Assembly (NCBI GenBank): GCA_027627225.1
Contig: CM051040.1
Coordinates: 26,630,634-26,694,633 of the forward strand
Direction: 5' to 3'
Source: Congeria kusceri
Taxonomy: Eukaryota > Mollusca > Bivalvia > Myida > Dreissenidae
Length of the DNA stretch: 64,000 nucleotides
A program made the position numbers and the translations under genes. Each line of letters begins with the position of its first letter. The stretch's first letter is position 1. Of this stretch, positions 13,001-21,492 are shown piece after piece. Under the pieces are notes generated by a model, which saw only the letters and a program-made list of their open reading frames with translations, was not told the DNA's origin and ran no database searches.

Positions 13001-13430
13001 TACTAGTAATTAATGGTGTTAATTACATTTATTATATATAATGACCTCGTGTATAACATATCAAAGAAGACCATCATTAACATAAAAATCAATCACCAAT
13101 CGTACTATATACATGTATAAGCTGGTAGTACAACATTTACTCAGTATTTACTCTTGACTGAGTGTTAATTACTTATGCGTAGAATTCCTTTTATAAATGT
13201 ATTTTATTATATTGAGAGTATTTGAGTCAGTTTGTGTGTATGTGCTTTGATGTTGGTGTTGTTATGTTGTTTCAATTTTTGGTTTTGTATATGATTCCTG
13301 TTATTTGTAACTTTACACAAAGATCTTAACATCAAGTGTAGGTCTTTGATTATGTCCAAGAGGTTACTTTACCAAATATAAAGGCTGCAGTGGAAGACAG
13401 CGTTAACAAGGCCAGCGTTATGGCCAACAT
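1328..13430 (-). CDS. Unrecognised small secreted protein, at least six exons
   Basis: Six exons (13438-13373, 12827-12792, 11314-11267, 10808-10734, 9672-9583, 1393-1328) have good acceptors and donors. All are in phase 1-1, so they join without a break. The first carries ATG at 13430 and the signal peptide MLAITLALLTLSSTAAFIF. The mature chain begins EEDSCYRFKEYS and has six cysteines in the pattern C, C, C, CxC, C. A possible seventh exon at 832-792 would end the protein at about 137 residues. Introns contain a 43-47-bp array and a LINE-split minisatellite. I recognise no family: no EGF, C-type lectin, C1q or Kunitz pattern is visible. A signal peptide plus cysteines suggests secretion; function is unknown. 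More short exons could hide in the 8-kb intron. Confidence 0.6.
1394..2400. other. AT-rich intronic stretch with a palindromic patch
   Basis: No exon seen. At 1721-1780 a GATATATCGCGATAT-like palindrome repeats in both orientations, so that patch can fold. The rest is AT-rich with no recognised element. Confidence 0.5.
2417..2481. repeat. Trinucleotide microsatellite (ATG/ATA)n
   Basis: Uninterrupted ATG repeats followed by ATA-type repeats with a few substitutions. Confidence 0.9.
2685..2870. repeat. Interspersed repeat with GTTGTTTATCG dyads
   Basis: Begins TAATTTTCGATTTATCGTTG and contains GGAGTTCTGATG(C/T)GTA and GATTCTAACATGA. The same segments occur at 44370-44540 (direct) and about 11760-11890 (inverted). 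Internal dyads TTGTTTATCG / CGATAAACAA make it self-complementary. Family unknown. Confidence 0.6.
3111..3272. repeat. 81-bp tandem duplication
   Basis: Two adjacent copies share TCTCCTTTGTAAGTACAACT and ATGAATGTCACACATAT, with few differences. Confidence 0.75.
3551..3740. repeat. 40-bp minisatellite, left part
   Basis: About 4.5 copies of a 40-bp unit containing CATCTGGCATAGTTTGCTGC. The same array resumes at 8596; the gap is filled by a LINE, so the two blocks were probably once continuous. Confidence 0.9.
3930..4131. repeat. Compound trinucleotide microsatellite (ATA/AGT)n
   Basis: ATA repeats, then about 30 AGT repeats, then ATA again. It sits in the 3' tail of the LINE. The low-complexity reading frames over it on both strands are artefacts. 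Confidence 0.95.
5430..6228 (-). pseudogene. LINE C-terminal domain remnant
   Basis: Two overlapping frames (5992-6228, 5430-6134). The second has YLFKFRTANHWFPVETGRY and ICRLCNSGQVGSEHHYLLNC, a C-x2-C-x8-H-x4-C type knuckle found at the end of many LINE ORF2 proteins. Confidence 0.85.
6245..6604 (-). pseudogene. LINE reverse transcriptase, catalytic and thumb part
   Basis: Continues the previous block in another frame. LLYADVGQVLLESDL is the YADD box with the second catalytic Asp replaced by Val; KINLNKTKIVIFG follows, typical of the palm end. A dead copy. Confidence 0.85.
6623..7117 (-). pseudogene. LINE reverse transcriptase, N-terminal part
   Basis: Contains IIPIFKNKGDPKDPNNYRPM, QAGFRKGYSSSDHIFTLHSL and CAFIDFSQALDKVW, then GVRQGQNVSPLLF. 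These are the classic fingers/palm motifs, including FxDF with the first catalytic Asp. The frame is lost after SPLLF. Confidence 0.9.
7751..8590 (-). pseudogene. LINE endonuclease domain remnant
   Basis: Fragments in several frames: KRKSGGIGIFVEHKL near 8470, GAVYVPPENS and LAGDFNSRVG in 8207-8360, STIDYVIASSD and SDGHNALAWSI in 7751-8059. These are the GDFN, DYV and SDH-like motifs of APE-type LINE endonucleases. Frameshifts separate them. Confidence 0.8.
8596..9465. repeat. 40-bp minisatellite, right part
   Basis: About 21 copies of the 40-bp unit (CATCTGGCATAGTTTGCTGC core), with 38-41-bp variants. The long Cys/His-containing minus-strand frames here are translations of the repeat, not a zinc-finger gene. 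Confidence 0.95.
9583..9672 (-). CDS. Secreted-protein gene, exon 5
   Basis: 90 bp, acceptor ATTCTTCAG|ACAGG and donor TTCAAG|GTAAGA, phase 1-1. It encodes DRYGVSVQTPEDCQCNGTNT and LLGYEHNVIQ. It has a CxC pair and one potential N-glycosylation site (NGT). The next downstream intron holds the split minisatellite and LINE. Confidence 0.6.
9700..10697. repeat. 43-47-bp minisatellite array
   Basis: About 22 units built on GGAAAGAAATATCAC and CCTACACC. Units are near 43 bp on the left and 47 bp on the right, where three successive copies (10381-10500) are almost identical. It lies between exons 5 and 4 of the secreted-protein gene. Confidence 0.9.
10734..10808 (-). CDS. Secreted-protein gene, exon 4
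   Basis: 75 bp, acceptor CTGTTTCAG|TGTTTA and donor GGGTG|GTAAGT, phase 1-1, encoding VFSKLKNIGDHQDQSC and LMHVLNQLG. It looks helical and amphipathic with one cysteine. A second donor four bases upstream (CTGG|GTGGTA) would break the frame. Confidence 0.6.
11267..11314 (-). CDS. Secreted-protein gene, exon 3
   Basis: 48 bp, acceptor TGTTGCAG|ATTTAA and donor ATCAAG|GTAGCG, phase 1-1, encoding DLINLAHVENCLSVDQ. An in-frame alternative acceptor (CTTTCACAG) lies about 67 bases upstream and would add a Cys-rich TCCSCC segment. The nearer site has the better pyrimidine tract. Confidence 0.55.
12153..12389. mobile_element. Palindromic MITE, copy 1
   Basis: Ends are inverted (GAGGCGTGCCGTGGGAAA ... 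and its complement). Each half contains its own dyad, TAGCCTGTGTGGACTGCACA-like, flanked by GGACGACACTTT. Same family as copies at 23.2-24.0, 25.1/25.8, 26.1, 29.2, 39.9 and 45.7 kb. The non-palindromic core is in the reverse orientation relative to copy 29187. No coding capacity. Confidence 0.85.
12792..12827 (-). CDS. Secreted-protein gene, exon 2
   Basis: 36-bp micro-exon behind a long polypyrimidine tract (acceptor TTTTTTCAG|AAGAAG, donor ATTCAG|GTAAAG), phase 1-1. It encodes EEDSCYRFKEYS, the start of the mature chain and its first cysteine. Confidence 0.6.
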
Positions 13431-13438
13431 CGCTTGAC
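13373..13438 (-). CDS. Secreted-protein gene, signal-peptide exon
   Basis: 66 bp, acceptor GTGCTGCAG|GTCAAG and donor ATTTG|GTAAAG. ATG at 13430-13428 has G at -3. It encodes MLAITLALLTLSSTAAFIF, a hydrophobic core typical of a cleavable signal peptide, and ends with one base of the next codon. The 5' UTR continues into an unidentified upstream exon. Confidence 0.6.
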
Positions 13439-13458
13439 CTGCAGCACAAGAATAAAAT

Positions 13459-13928
13459 TAAAGGAACCTGTTCACAGATTGACGAATTGACAATTTCCCA
13501 AGTTTTTGTTACAGATTAGAAAACATGAAAACTGTATATGAAGAAGCGAAATAAAACTACTGACATAGCAATATATTGAAAATAACGTTGATCACCATTA
13601 GTTGAAATGGATACAGTTATAAAGCGTTTGTAACGCAAAACGATTGCACATTTTGGAGAAGTTTTCGCTGAAATTATTAAAACACTTTTTTTAAAGCAAA
13701 ATTACACTGAAATTTATGTTAATCATATTGGCTGAGCGGATTACGCGTCAGACCTTTGTTCCGGGGATCGTTGGTTCGTAGGTTTGGTCCCTGGTGGCGG
13801 CACTTTTTTTTTTCTTTTTTGATGCTTTTCTTGTTATAATACTTTAGTTCAGATGTTTTAGTTTTTCCAGTTTAGACACTTAATGGCATAATTGATAAAA
13901 TACAACAATCTTTTAACACGTCCCTTTA
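13459..13928. mobile_element. Inverted-repeat element with tRNA-like core, copy 1
   Basis: 470 bp. The ends AAAGGAACCTGTT and, inverted, TAAAGGGACGTGTT form short terminal inverted repeats. The centre (13727-13803) resembles a tRNA with an A-box-like GGCTGAGCGG and a degraded B-box, followed by a T run. The second copy at 17967 is alignable over the whole length. Confidence 0.7.
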
Positions 13929-14679
13929 CAAGATCAAATTATCACTATTTCTGTACTTGTACAATAACAATCCCCATATTTTACCACGGTGGCTTTCTTG
14001 CACTAATTGCTACTGGTGCCCTCGCCATGTATTGAGAATATTCAAAGCTCGATTTGTACGATCTTTCATACCAGTTATTTTCAAAATAAGCGGATGGAAG
14101 TGACAATAAACCTTGGAGGCAAACAGAAAAAAAACACAATAAAAATGGCAAAGGAAACACTTCAATATGAAATAAATCAACAAGTCCTAGTGTCGACTTT
14201 TGCATCGTTTATTAGTATTGTATAACCGAAATCAACGTATGTACATGTATTTGAGTTTCCGCTTGACAGATGAAAGCTATTTGGTGATTAAAGACTAGTT
14301 TATTATACGTTTAAAGGCAATGTTTATTCTTGACCTTTTATTTCATTTTAAATAGAAATATATGTTAATTAACTTTATTTTGTTAATTATGCCAGTATTT
14401 CTGTTGTAAGATCGTACATACAAACTTTAAATTTAGATTTTAAATTGTTCCAACATTTGATCAAATACGATGACTGTTCATTTTCGCTGTCACATAATTT
14501 GCGCTTCATTCGCTTGAGGTAATATCTCGTTCGGTACATGATGAAACAGTATGTGAACACACCACTGTGCCCGAAGAAATATAAAATACCAAGTATCAGA
14601 CCTAGTATATAGTGTTTTATTTAAATATTTGCTTATTGCAATAGACTTGTTACAATGTTCGCTAAATTAAAAGCTGCAA

Positions 14680-14875
14680 GAATAAGGTATGCTCCTTGGA
14701 CTCTGCACGGTGCCACCTCCTCTTAAAGCCCTGTATCATAGGAAGTATCACTTGAATCCCTTCTTACTTTTCGAGTTATACTCCGCACTAGAAGCAGGAC
14801 TGACGGACGGACGATGCGATCACTATATGCATGTATATGAAGCTCCCTTCGGGGGCAAAAAAAGAACATGAAAAT
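14680..14875. repeat. Fragment of an interspersed repeat
   Basis: Ends GACGGACGGACGATGCGATC, then CCCTTCGGGGGCAAAAA with a small hairpin. The GACGGACG run and hairpin tail recall the ends of abundant bivalve repeats. A 60-residue frame over it is not considered real. Confidence 0.45.
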
Positions 14876-15345
14876 TTAGTGCGCGAAATAAGATTTATCT
14901 ATTTTTTAATCGCTGAAAATTAAAACAATTTTACCTAGATAAAAAGTACACGTACTTGAATAGTTGCATTGCACAAAACTGACAAAACAAGAATATAGTA
15001 CCTGTTCGATCAATACGCCAATTTCAAAGACTCGATCAGTCCTGTGTAAGAACTGATTCAGTCACTATGTCCTCGCTTGAATACTATTCAACGCTCACTG
15101 TCTGATAAGGTTCTGTATACAGTAGACTAGATAACCTAGGTTACGTACTCTACACACACTTCAGATTAGTAATCAAATGGAACGTTGGGGTTTAAATATA
15201 AAAGATATGAAACCCCAGTGTGTATGATTTTATATCGAGTGCACCTGGAGTGCTCTCCCATATGGTCATCTCCTCCAGAAGTCTTTTTAGTTCGGTTACG
15301 GGGAATAGTGCAAAAATAGTGCAAGAAACAGGAGACGCCCCGCTC

Positions 15346-15477
15346 CAGAGGCGACCCTGCATGGGCCTTTAAGCGCCCGGTTTGAAGCCCAGAGGCGACC
15401 CTGCATGGGCCTTTAAGCGCCCGGTTTGAAGCCCAGAGGCGACCCTGCATGGGCCTTTAAGCGCCCAGTTTGAAGCA
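15346..15477. repeat. 44-bp GC-rich tandem repeat, three copies
   Basis: CAGAGGCGACCCTGCATGGG starts at 15346, 15390 and 15434; copies are almost identical, suggesting recent amplification. Confidence 0.95.
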
Positions 15478-15904
15478 CCTAATATACTGCACATGCGAAA
15501 TTCGAGCACCAGCAGTAGTGAAGCCCATGGTGACATCTAAAGGTCCTTTATGTCAAGCAAGTTCGTAAGCAAATAAAAAAGAAAGGAATCCAAACGCACG
15601 CGTCTTTGAATAGTGCAATTGATTCGTAACAGTATATTCATTTACTTAATATAGAATTACATCACGTACTATATGTCATGGCATTCAATGAATCATATGA
15701 ACTGAAACTGAAATAACAATCATAATTAGAAATATATATGATCGTGTAGCCCTACATGCATTAAAACTATTAAACTTACCGGGAACTATGTGCGCTTTTT
15801 TCGGCGACATATACAAAATAAGACGTACACGAGTGCCTGTATCGCTCCACAGGCTTATTAAGTAAGGAGTGTCAGAAGCAAACAGACTCTGATATGCAAT
15901 ATAA

Positions 15905-16815
15905 GGAAAAAGGCCACGCTCTCTGGCGGCCATGTTTTTTTAACGAATCAAAATATTAAAAGTATTTTGGTAGAGAACCACCTAAAGAACATTTCTGTGA
16001 AATTATTTCAAAATCCAAGCAGTGCTTTCTGACATTAACATTTCTAAGTTTTTTTTTAAATATAGCTATATTATGAAAAATGGCCCCGCCCCCTAGCGGC
16101 CATTCTTTAAACGGAGCGGAAGCAATGGAGCAACTTTGGTAGAGAACTACACCAGGAACATTTCTGTAAAATTATTCTGAAATCCAACCAGAGGTTTGTG
16201 ACAAGATATTGTCAAATTTTAAACATAGCCATATCATGGTAAAATGGTCCCGCTGCCTGGCGGCCATGTTTTAAAACGGAGCGGAACCATTTGATGGAAA
16301 ACCACCCAAGGAACATTTCAGTGAAATTATTTCAAAATCTAACAAGTAGTTTCTGACAAGAAGATTTTCAAAGTTTCCAATAGTCGTATAAGGAAAAAGG
16401 ACCCCGCCCCCTGGAGGCCATGTTTTTCAACAGAGTGAAACCATTTGAGCAACTTCGATAGAGAACCACACAAGGAACATTTCTGTAAAGTTCTTTGGAA
16501 ATCAAATCAATGGTTTCTGACAAGAAGATTTAAAAAAATTAATATAGCCAAATAAGGAAAATTACCCCGCCACTGGCGGCCATGTTTTTCAACGGAGCGG
16601 AACCACTTGAGCAGTTGTGGTAGAGGACCACCCAAGGAACATTCCTGTAAAATTATTTCAAAATCCATCCAGTGGTTCCTGACAAGAAGATTTTCAAAGT
16701 TTACAATATAGCTTTATAAGGACATGGCGTTTAAAGAAAAAGTTAACGCACCCACGGACGGACGCACTCATGCACGACCGACGATACGCCTTTGGCCAGT
16801 GGAGCTAAAAACTTA
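15905..16815. repeat. Tandem repeat family C, about 160-bp units
   Basis: At least five diverged units, each with GGAACATTTCTGT, AAAATTATTTCAAAATCCA, CTGACAAGAAGATTTTCAAA and a GC-rich CCCCGCCCCCTGGCGGCCAT block. The array ends with CACGGACGGACGCAC and GGAGCTAAAAAC. Related arrays lie at 35.45 and 50.8-52.9 kb. Confidence 0.8.
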
Positions 16816-17480
16816 AATTCCTTGCTGTGTTAGTAATATGTGTATTTTGGACATGTGGTTTGATGCGTTCTCAGGGCGGGGTAACCCCAAAGGCTATGGC
16901 GCTGATTCTTATTATACGTGTGTATAGATGTTCTTTTTTATGTTATATTCTGTATTAAACTTAGGCAATCGGTCACTTGACAAAAAAAAAAGATCGATGG
17001 TTTTACTTTTATTCTCAAGTCTTTATTCTGTGTCACTTATTGTAACTGGAGTTTAAATTATGTAATATTTGTCCATTCAAGCATAATATTATAGTGTGCT
17101 TCTCTTGCGACATTGTAACTAGTTCACAGCCCGAAAATTGCACCAAATGCGGCGACATTCAATAGACATCCAGTGACTGTATATCGAACATTGTCTTTAA
17201 TAATTATGATGTCTTTAAAAAGGTGATATCATACAGACACTGTTTGTTGTCCGAGGTCTTCTGTATTATGAGCCCGCATGAGCGAATGCAAATACAGCTG
17301 ACCGAGGACAAATACCGGTGCCTGTATAACATCCCTTTAATAAGTATTTTATTTATCAACTTTAAATTATTGAATAAAATTCCTAACCTCTTTAAGGTTT
17401 GAAATGAAGGAAAAAAAGATTGTTCGTGTTTTGTTTTATTTATTTCAAGATAGCGTCATTTTGCTTCTGGAAAACCTTCC

Positions 17481-17690
17481 ATATTTCCAATTTCGTATAG
17501 GAACAGTTCAACTGACCAATCAAAAGCGCTATATTTCCAATTTCGTATAGGAACAGTTCGACTGACCATTAGAAGCTTAACATTTCCAATTTCGTTTAGG
17601 AACAGTTAAACTGACCAATCAAAAGCGCTATAATTCCAATTTCGTATAGGAACAGTTCAACTGACCAATCAAAAGCGCTATATTTCATAC
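17481..17690. repeat. 50-bp tandem repeat, four copies
   Basis: Unit starts ATTTCCAATTTCGTATAGGA and contains CTGACCAATCAAAAGCGCTA. Unit starts are spaced 49-50 bp. Confidence 0.9.
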
Positions 17691-17966
17691 AGGCAATGAA
17701 ATTTTATACAGGCACTGATTTTAGCGAATCACAATTCCTTAGATCCCATACAAGAACAGTTGATTGTTTTATTAACTCTAGCAAACTGATATATTAACAC
17801 GTGCATTCTAACTGATAGTATGTGTAATATTCTATAGTTTATTAATAATGGCAGGTAAAGTGATACAAACGCAACGACCGTTTTGTTCCTTATTTGGTTG
17901 GTTAATTAATATATTTGCATATTGTTGCTTATCAAACAATACGGAGTATGACTCACATGCACGCAT

Positions 17967-18463
17967 TAAAGGGACCTGTTCACAGGTTGACGAATTGAGA
18001 ATTTTTCAACTTGTTGACACCGATTCCAAAAATAAAAGAACAGTGAATACAAGGGAGCAAAATAACACTACGGACCTAGAAATATACTGTAAAAACCGTT
18101 TCGTTTATGAGCAATCATCAGTTGAAATTTATAAAAGTATAAATCGTTTGTAACACTTTAACGATAAAATAATTTGGAGTGTTTCTGTTGTTTTCGTTGA
18201 AATATTTTACAACACGTGGAACATTTACTTTAAGTATATAATGCAACACGACATATAGAAGTCGGAATGGCCGAGTGGTTAAGGCGATAGCCATTTAATG
18301 CAGAGGTCGCGGTTCGAGCCCCGGTGGCACCATTTTTTTTTTAAACAAACTTTTCTAGTTATTATAATTGAGCTTTTTAGTTCCGATGCTTAAATCTGTC
18401 AAGTTAAGACATGTAATGGCATACTTAAAAAAAATGCGAAAATATGTGAATAAGTCCCGTTAA
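17967..18463. mobile_element. Inverted-repeat element with tRNA-like core, copy 2
   Basis: About 497 bp, ends AAAGGGACCTGTTCACAG and inverted TTAACGGGACTTA. The core at 18262-18332 has a clean A-box TGGCCGAGTGG and B-box GGTTCGAGCCC followed by T9. It lacks pairable acceptor and T stems, so it is tRNA-derived rather than a tRNA gene. The B-box is better preserved here than in copy 1. Confidence 0.75.
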
Positions 18464-18919
18464 ACAAATTGAAACATCACTACTCAAGCATTCCATAAGC
18501 AGCACTGTCTGCTCATGTGAGCTAGAAGATTATAACATGAAATCTGATCTAACAACTTAAACAAGATTAGGACATACCAATTTGATTCTATGTTTAGTGT
18601 CCTCTGGTAGGTTTTTGGATGCCCGAACGAAAAGAACAACAGTTTTGATAATGTGAAAAATCAAGTTGGAGAGCGTATTAAAATTAGGAAAAAAAAAAGG
18701 AGAAAAAAAACACAAACTTTTTGGTGTTTTTACCAATACTTGTAAAAATAGTGTACAACTAGTCAATTATACTTTTAAAATACTGTGTTAAAGTATGTTC
18801 CCAATAGAAAGATAATATATAATTTGTAAGTAAACATCTGTTTAAGCTTGTAGCACTGCGATGAATAAGTAGTGAAAGAAAATGTTTTAATGACTCGTTG
18901 CTTGTGTTTTCCTGCCAAG

Positions 18920-19110
18920 TTGGTAGGTTTTGAAAAATCATGGGGACATAGAATCAAATTTATATGGCCTTACTAAGGAAACATATATTTCTGTACAGAG
19001 TTGGCAGGTTTTTGCCCAGGGTGGAAAAAAACATGGAAAATACCGGAAAAAACGGCAAGGAAAAAATTCGGTGACAAAAACTGGCAAAAATAGAAAACTT
19101 AGAGAAATTT
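18920..19110 (+). repeat. Interspersed repeat with GGCAAAAACTGG-type motifs
   Basis: GTTGGCAGGTTTTTGCC, then purine-rich copies of GGAAAA/CCGG. An inverted relative lies at 20195-20340. Short lysine-rich frames over both are read-through of the repeat. Confidence 0.5.
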
Positions 19111-19462
19111 AAAAAAAAGAAAAATCAAATTATATTTTAAAGACAATTAAATATTTGATCAAACAAATGAAATGTTATGTTATGGTATGTATACATTGAT
19201 TTCATATTTACTGTGAAAGACAGGCAGTTTGCAATGTAGGGGTTAGGGAAGAGATGCCACAAACATGTATTGTAATTCCATAAATTAACACATGAAAATA
19301 TGTGTTTTTTACCTTCTCGGTGAGTACTAGAATATCATGGAAAGGCTTCCAATTTCTTAACTTATTTCCTTGTAATTTGAAAACATCAAATCTATTGTAA
19401 AATATCCATTCAGTTATTCTTTGTAATCGCTACAGCTACATTTCAAATAACCGTGTATTTAT

Positions 19463-19632
19463 ACAGTCTTCACATTAATTGTTTAATTCCACTTGCCCAA
19501 ATCATTATGCAATCATAGTAAACGGGTGTAATTTCCGCTAGCCCGACTATATACATTGCTGAATTATTACTAGCCCGTATTACAGTTCGCTACTCCAGGG
19601 CTGTCAGGCTAATGGTTAGTGTGAAGACTGTT
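19463..19632. mobile_element. Candidate MITE, 170 bp
   Basis: Ends ACAGTCTTCACATTAA and TTAGTGTGAAGACTGT are inverted copies with one mismatch. No coding capacity; target-site duplication not clear. Confidence 0.6.
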
Positions 19633-20194
19633 TATAGAAGAGGTATGCCATCATGAGAATGAAGAAATACATATCTAGTATGGGACTGGTTCAACAAAAT
19701 GGAAACAGATAGAATGAGTTTGGCCCATTCAAGTGTGGTCAAGAGTAAAGCAACAAAATGTAGCACAATAAAAAAACACCAGAAGCATTGTACTGTGGCA
19801 TGACTAAGCTAACAGGATAGCGAACTAAATTTGCCCATTTTGTTCTGCAGTATGCAAAAACAAGTAAATAATGAAAATATTTACTATATAATAAGTGTAC
19901 CTACAATCAGGAAAAATATTTTGTTAAAATAGACAAGTCAGACAATACCAAAAATACAAGATTTTCAAACTTCAGGCATATTCAGTCAACTCATAGGAAC
20001 AATATCAGGATTGAAAAGGCACAACGACAAAATCTGTATGTGTGCAAAGTTGAAAGGACATTGAATATTTATGTTTTTAGATTCGTTTAGTTGTTTTATT
20101 GTTTCACTTTCATATACAAAAAAACATGCATTTATTTGATGACAGAAAATGCATGTTTGGTGACTTAACTTCAAATAAACCAGTTCAGATATCC

Positions 20195-20340
20195 CATGAT
20201 ATTTGAACTGTCTTGGTTTTTTTCCTTTTTTGCCGGTTTTTTCTATTGTTTTCCTGGATTTTTCCAGTTTTTGGCACTGGCAAGGAAAACACTAGTTTTT
20301 TTTTCCGGCAAAAAACCAACCCTGTTTCTTTCCATATGTT
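20195..20340 (-). repeat. Inverted relative of the 18.9-kb repeat
   Basis: On the minus strand it reads GGTTTTTTGCCGG ... CCTTGCCAGTGCC ... AACTGGAAAAATCC, matching the motif series at 18920-19110. Confidence 0.45.
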
Positions 20341-20518
20341 TTGCATGACGATGATCTTAGAAATCAACTACAGTTCATGCCTATGTCTTGGCATCTTGTC
20401 AACACGAAAATATGACGTTGATACTTATTTTCATTTTATTTCATTGTGCCTCGGAAAGTTGTTGTTCTATTGCTCTAGTTAGAGTTCAACCATTGGGCTA
20501 TCATTCAATGGAATAATT

Positions 20519-21241
20519 AAACGAGAGGGCAATGATGACCTAAAGCACTCACCTGAATACTGGAAAAGACGAAAACCTTACTGTAGTGACAGGTCGAAGA
20601 AATGTAAGTAAGCATGAGTGTTAGTCTTAAATCATGTATCTGGCTGTTTAACTGTGATATTTCATAAACTCCTTGGCTCACCCTTGCTTATCGAAAACAA
20701 CATCATATACCGAAAACAATACAAATGGTGATATACGCAACTGAGGACTGGACGAGGGGTGTGTGAGCCAGGGGCGTAACTTGGGTTCAAAAAATGAATA
20801 GGCGGAATCTACAAAATAACGCTGTAAGCGATAATTTGGGCCAGGAGATTTTATACTCGTATGTGGCTACGAACAACTAACTTCAGCTAAACCCTGATTC
20901 TACAAAATAATTGTAAAATAAGCGTGTGTTTCATTACATTTATTTCATATTGACGTAATCGACTCGTTAAACAACGAAGTATCAACACAGCCAAAAAAGA
21001 TCCCCTCACCCCCATCTTGTTTTTATTGCATTTTTGGCATATTTAATTTTTTCATCTCTGGAAAAAATGTATAGGCACGTACCTACAGTGCCTAAAGGAA
21101 GTTACGCCCCTGTGAGCTTTAGCAGGTACCCGGGTATATGTTCTCAATAATGATTTAAAAAGAAGCCTCAACCGTGTGCGCAAACCAATTGCTGACGGCA
21201 TACGGACGAAACTGGATACTACGTGCTCAGGTGAATTAAAA
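20519..21241. mobile_element. Family A element, interrupted copy
   Basis: Left end ACGAGAGGGCAATGATGACC ... CACTCACCTGAATACTGG and right end TTGCTGACGGCATACGGACG ... CGTGCTCAGGTGAATTAAAA are those of the family seen whole at 40182. CTCACCTGA and TCAGGTGA make the ends inverted. A 344-bp element is inserted at 20769. Confidence 0.75.
20769..21112. mobile_element. 344-bp terminal-inverted-repeat insertion
   Basis: Perfect 14-bp inverted ends CAGGGGCGTAACTT / AAGTTACGCCCCTG, flanked on both sides by TGAGC (20764-20768 and 21113-21117), a likely 5-bp target-site duplication. Non-autonomous; the superfamily is not certain. Confidence 0.8.
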
Positions 21242-21447
21242 TGTAATCTAACATACTATTATTTAATATGAATCGTAATGCTGTTAATTTGTATTTACAT
21301 TTGTTTTTCTCTACTTTTCTTCTATTATAAATAGAAATATATGAAGCACTGTATAGTTCTTATTCGCATCCGTTGTTTTACCGTTGTTTTACCGCACACA
21401 CATAAAAATTGTTGCATTAAAGCACGTTTTTTATTAAACTGACTTAC

Positions 21448-21492
21448 AGATTCTTCCTCCACAACCTTATCCACTTTTCTTTTCTTCGACAT
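21448..21492 (-). CDS. Possible first coding exon of an unidentified gene
   Basis: ATG at 21492 followed by SKKRKVDKVVEEES and a perfect donor TCT|GTAAGT. The Lys/Arg cluster KKRKV resembles a nuclear localisation signal. The only downstream exon candidate is the frame ending KTVVLFVRASKNLPEDTKHR at donor TTG|GTATGT (18578), which lacks a clear acceptor. Confidence 0.3.

Noticed and set aside
13981..14205. Upstream coding exon of the secreted-protein gene (SLPSAYFENNWYERSYKSSF).
   Set aside because: Its donor phase does not match the signal-peptide exon in the MLAITL frame, and the latter already has an ATG; it may at most be untranslated.
18262..18332. A tRNA gene (Ser/Leu-like A- and B-box).
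   Set aside because: The 5' GTCGGAA and 3' GGTGGCAC do not pair, the T stem is broken, and the segment lies in the middle of a repeated element.
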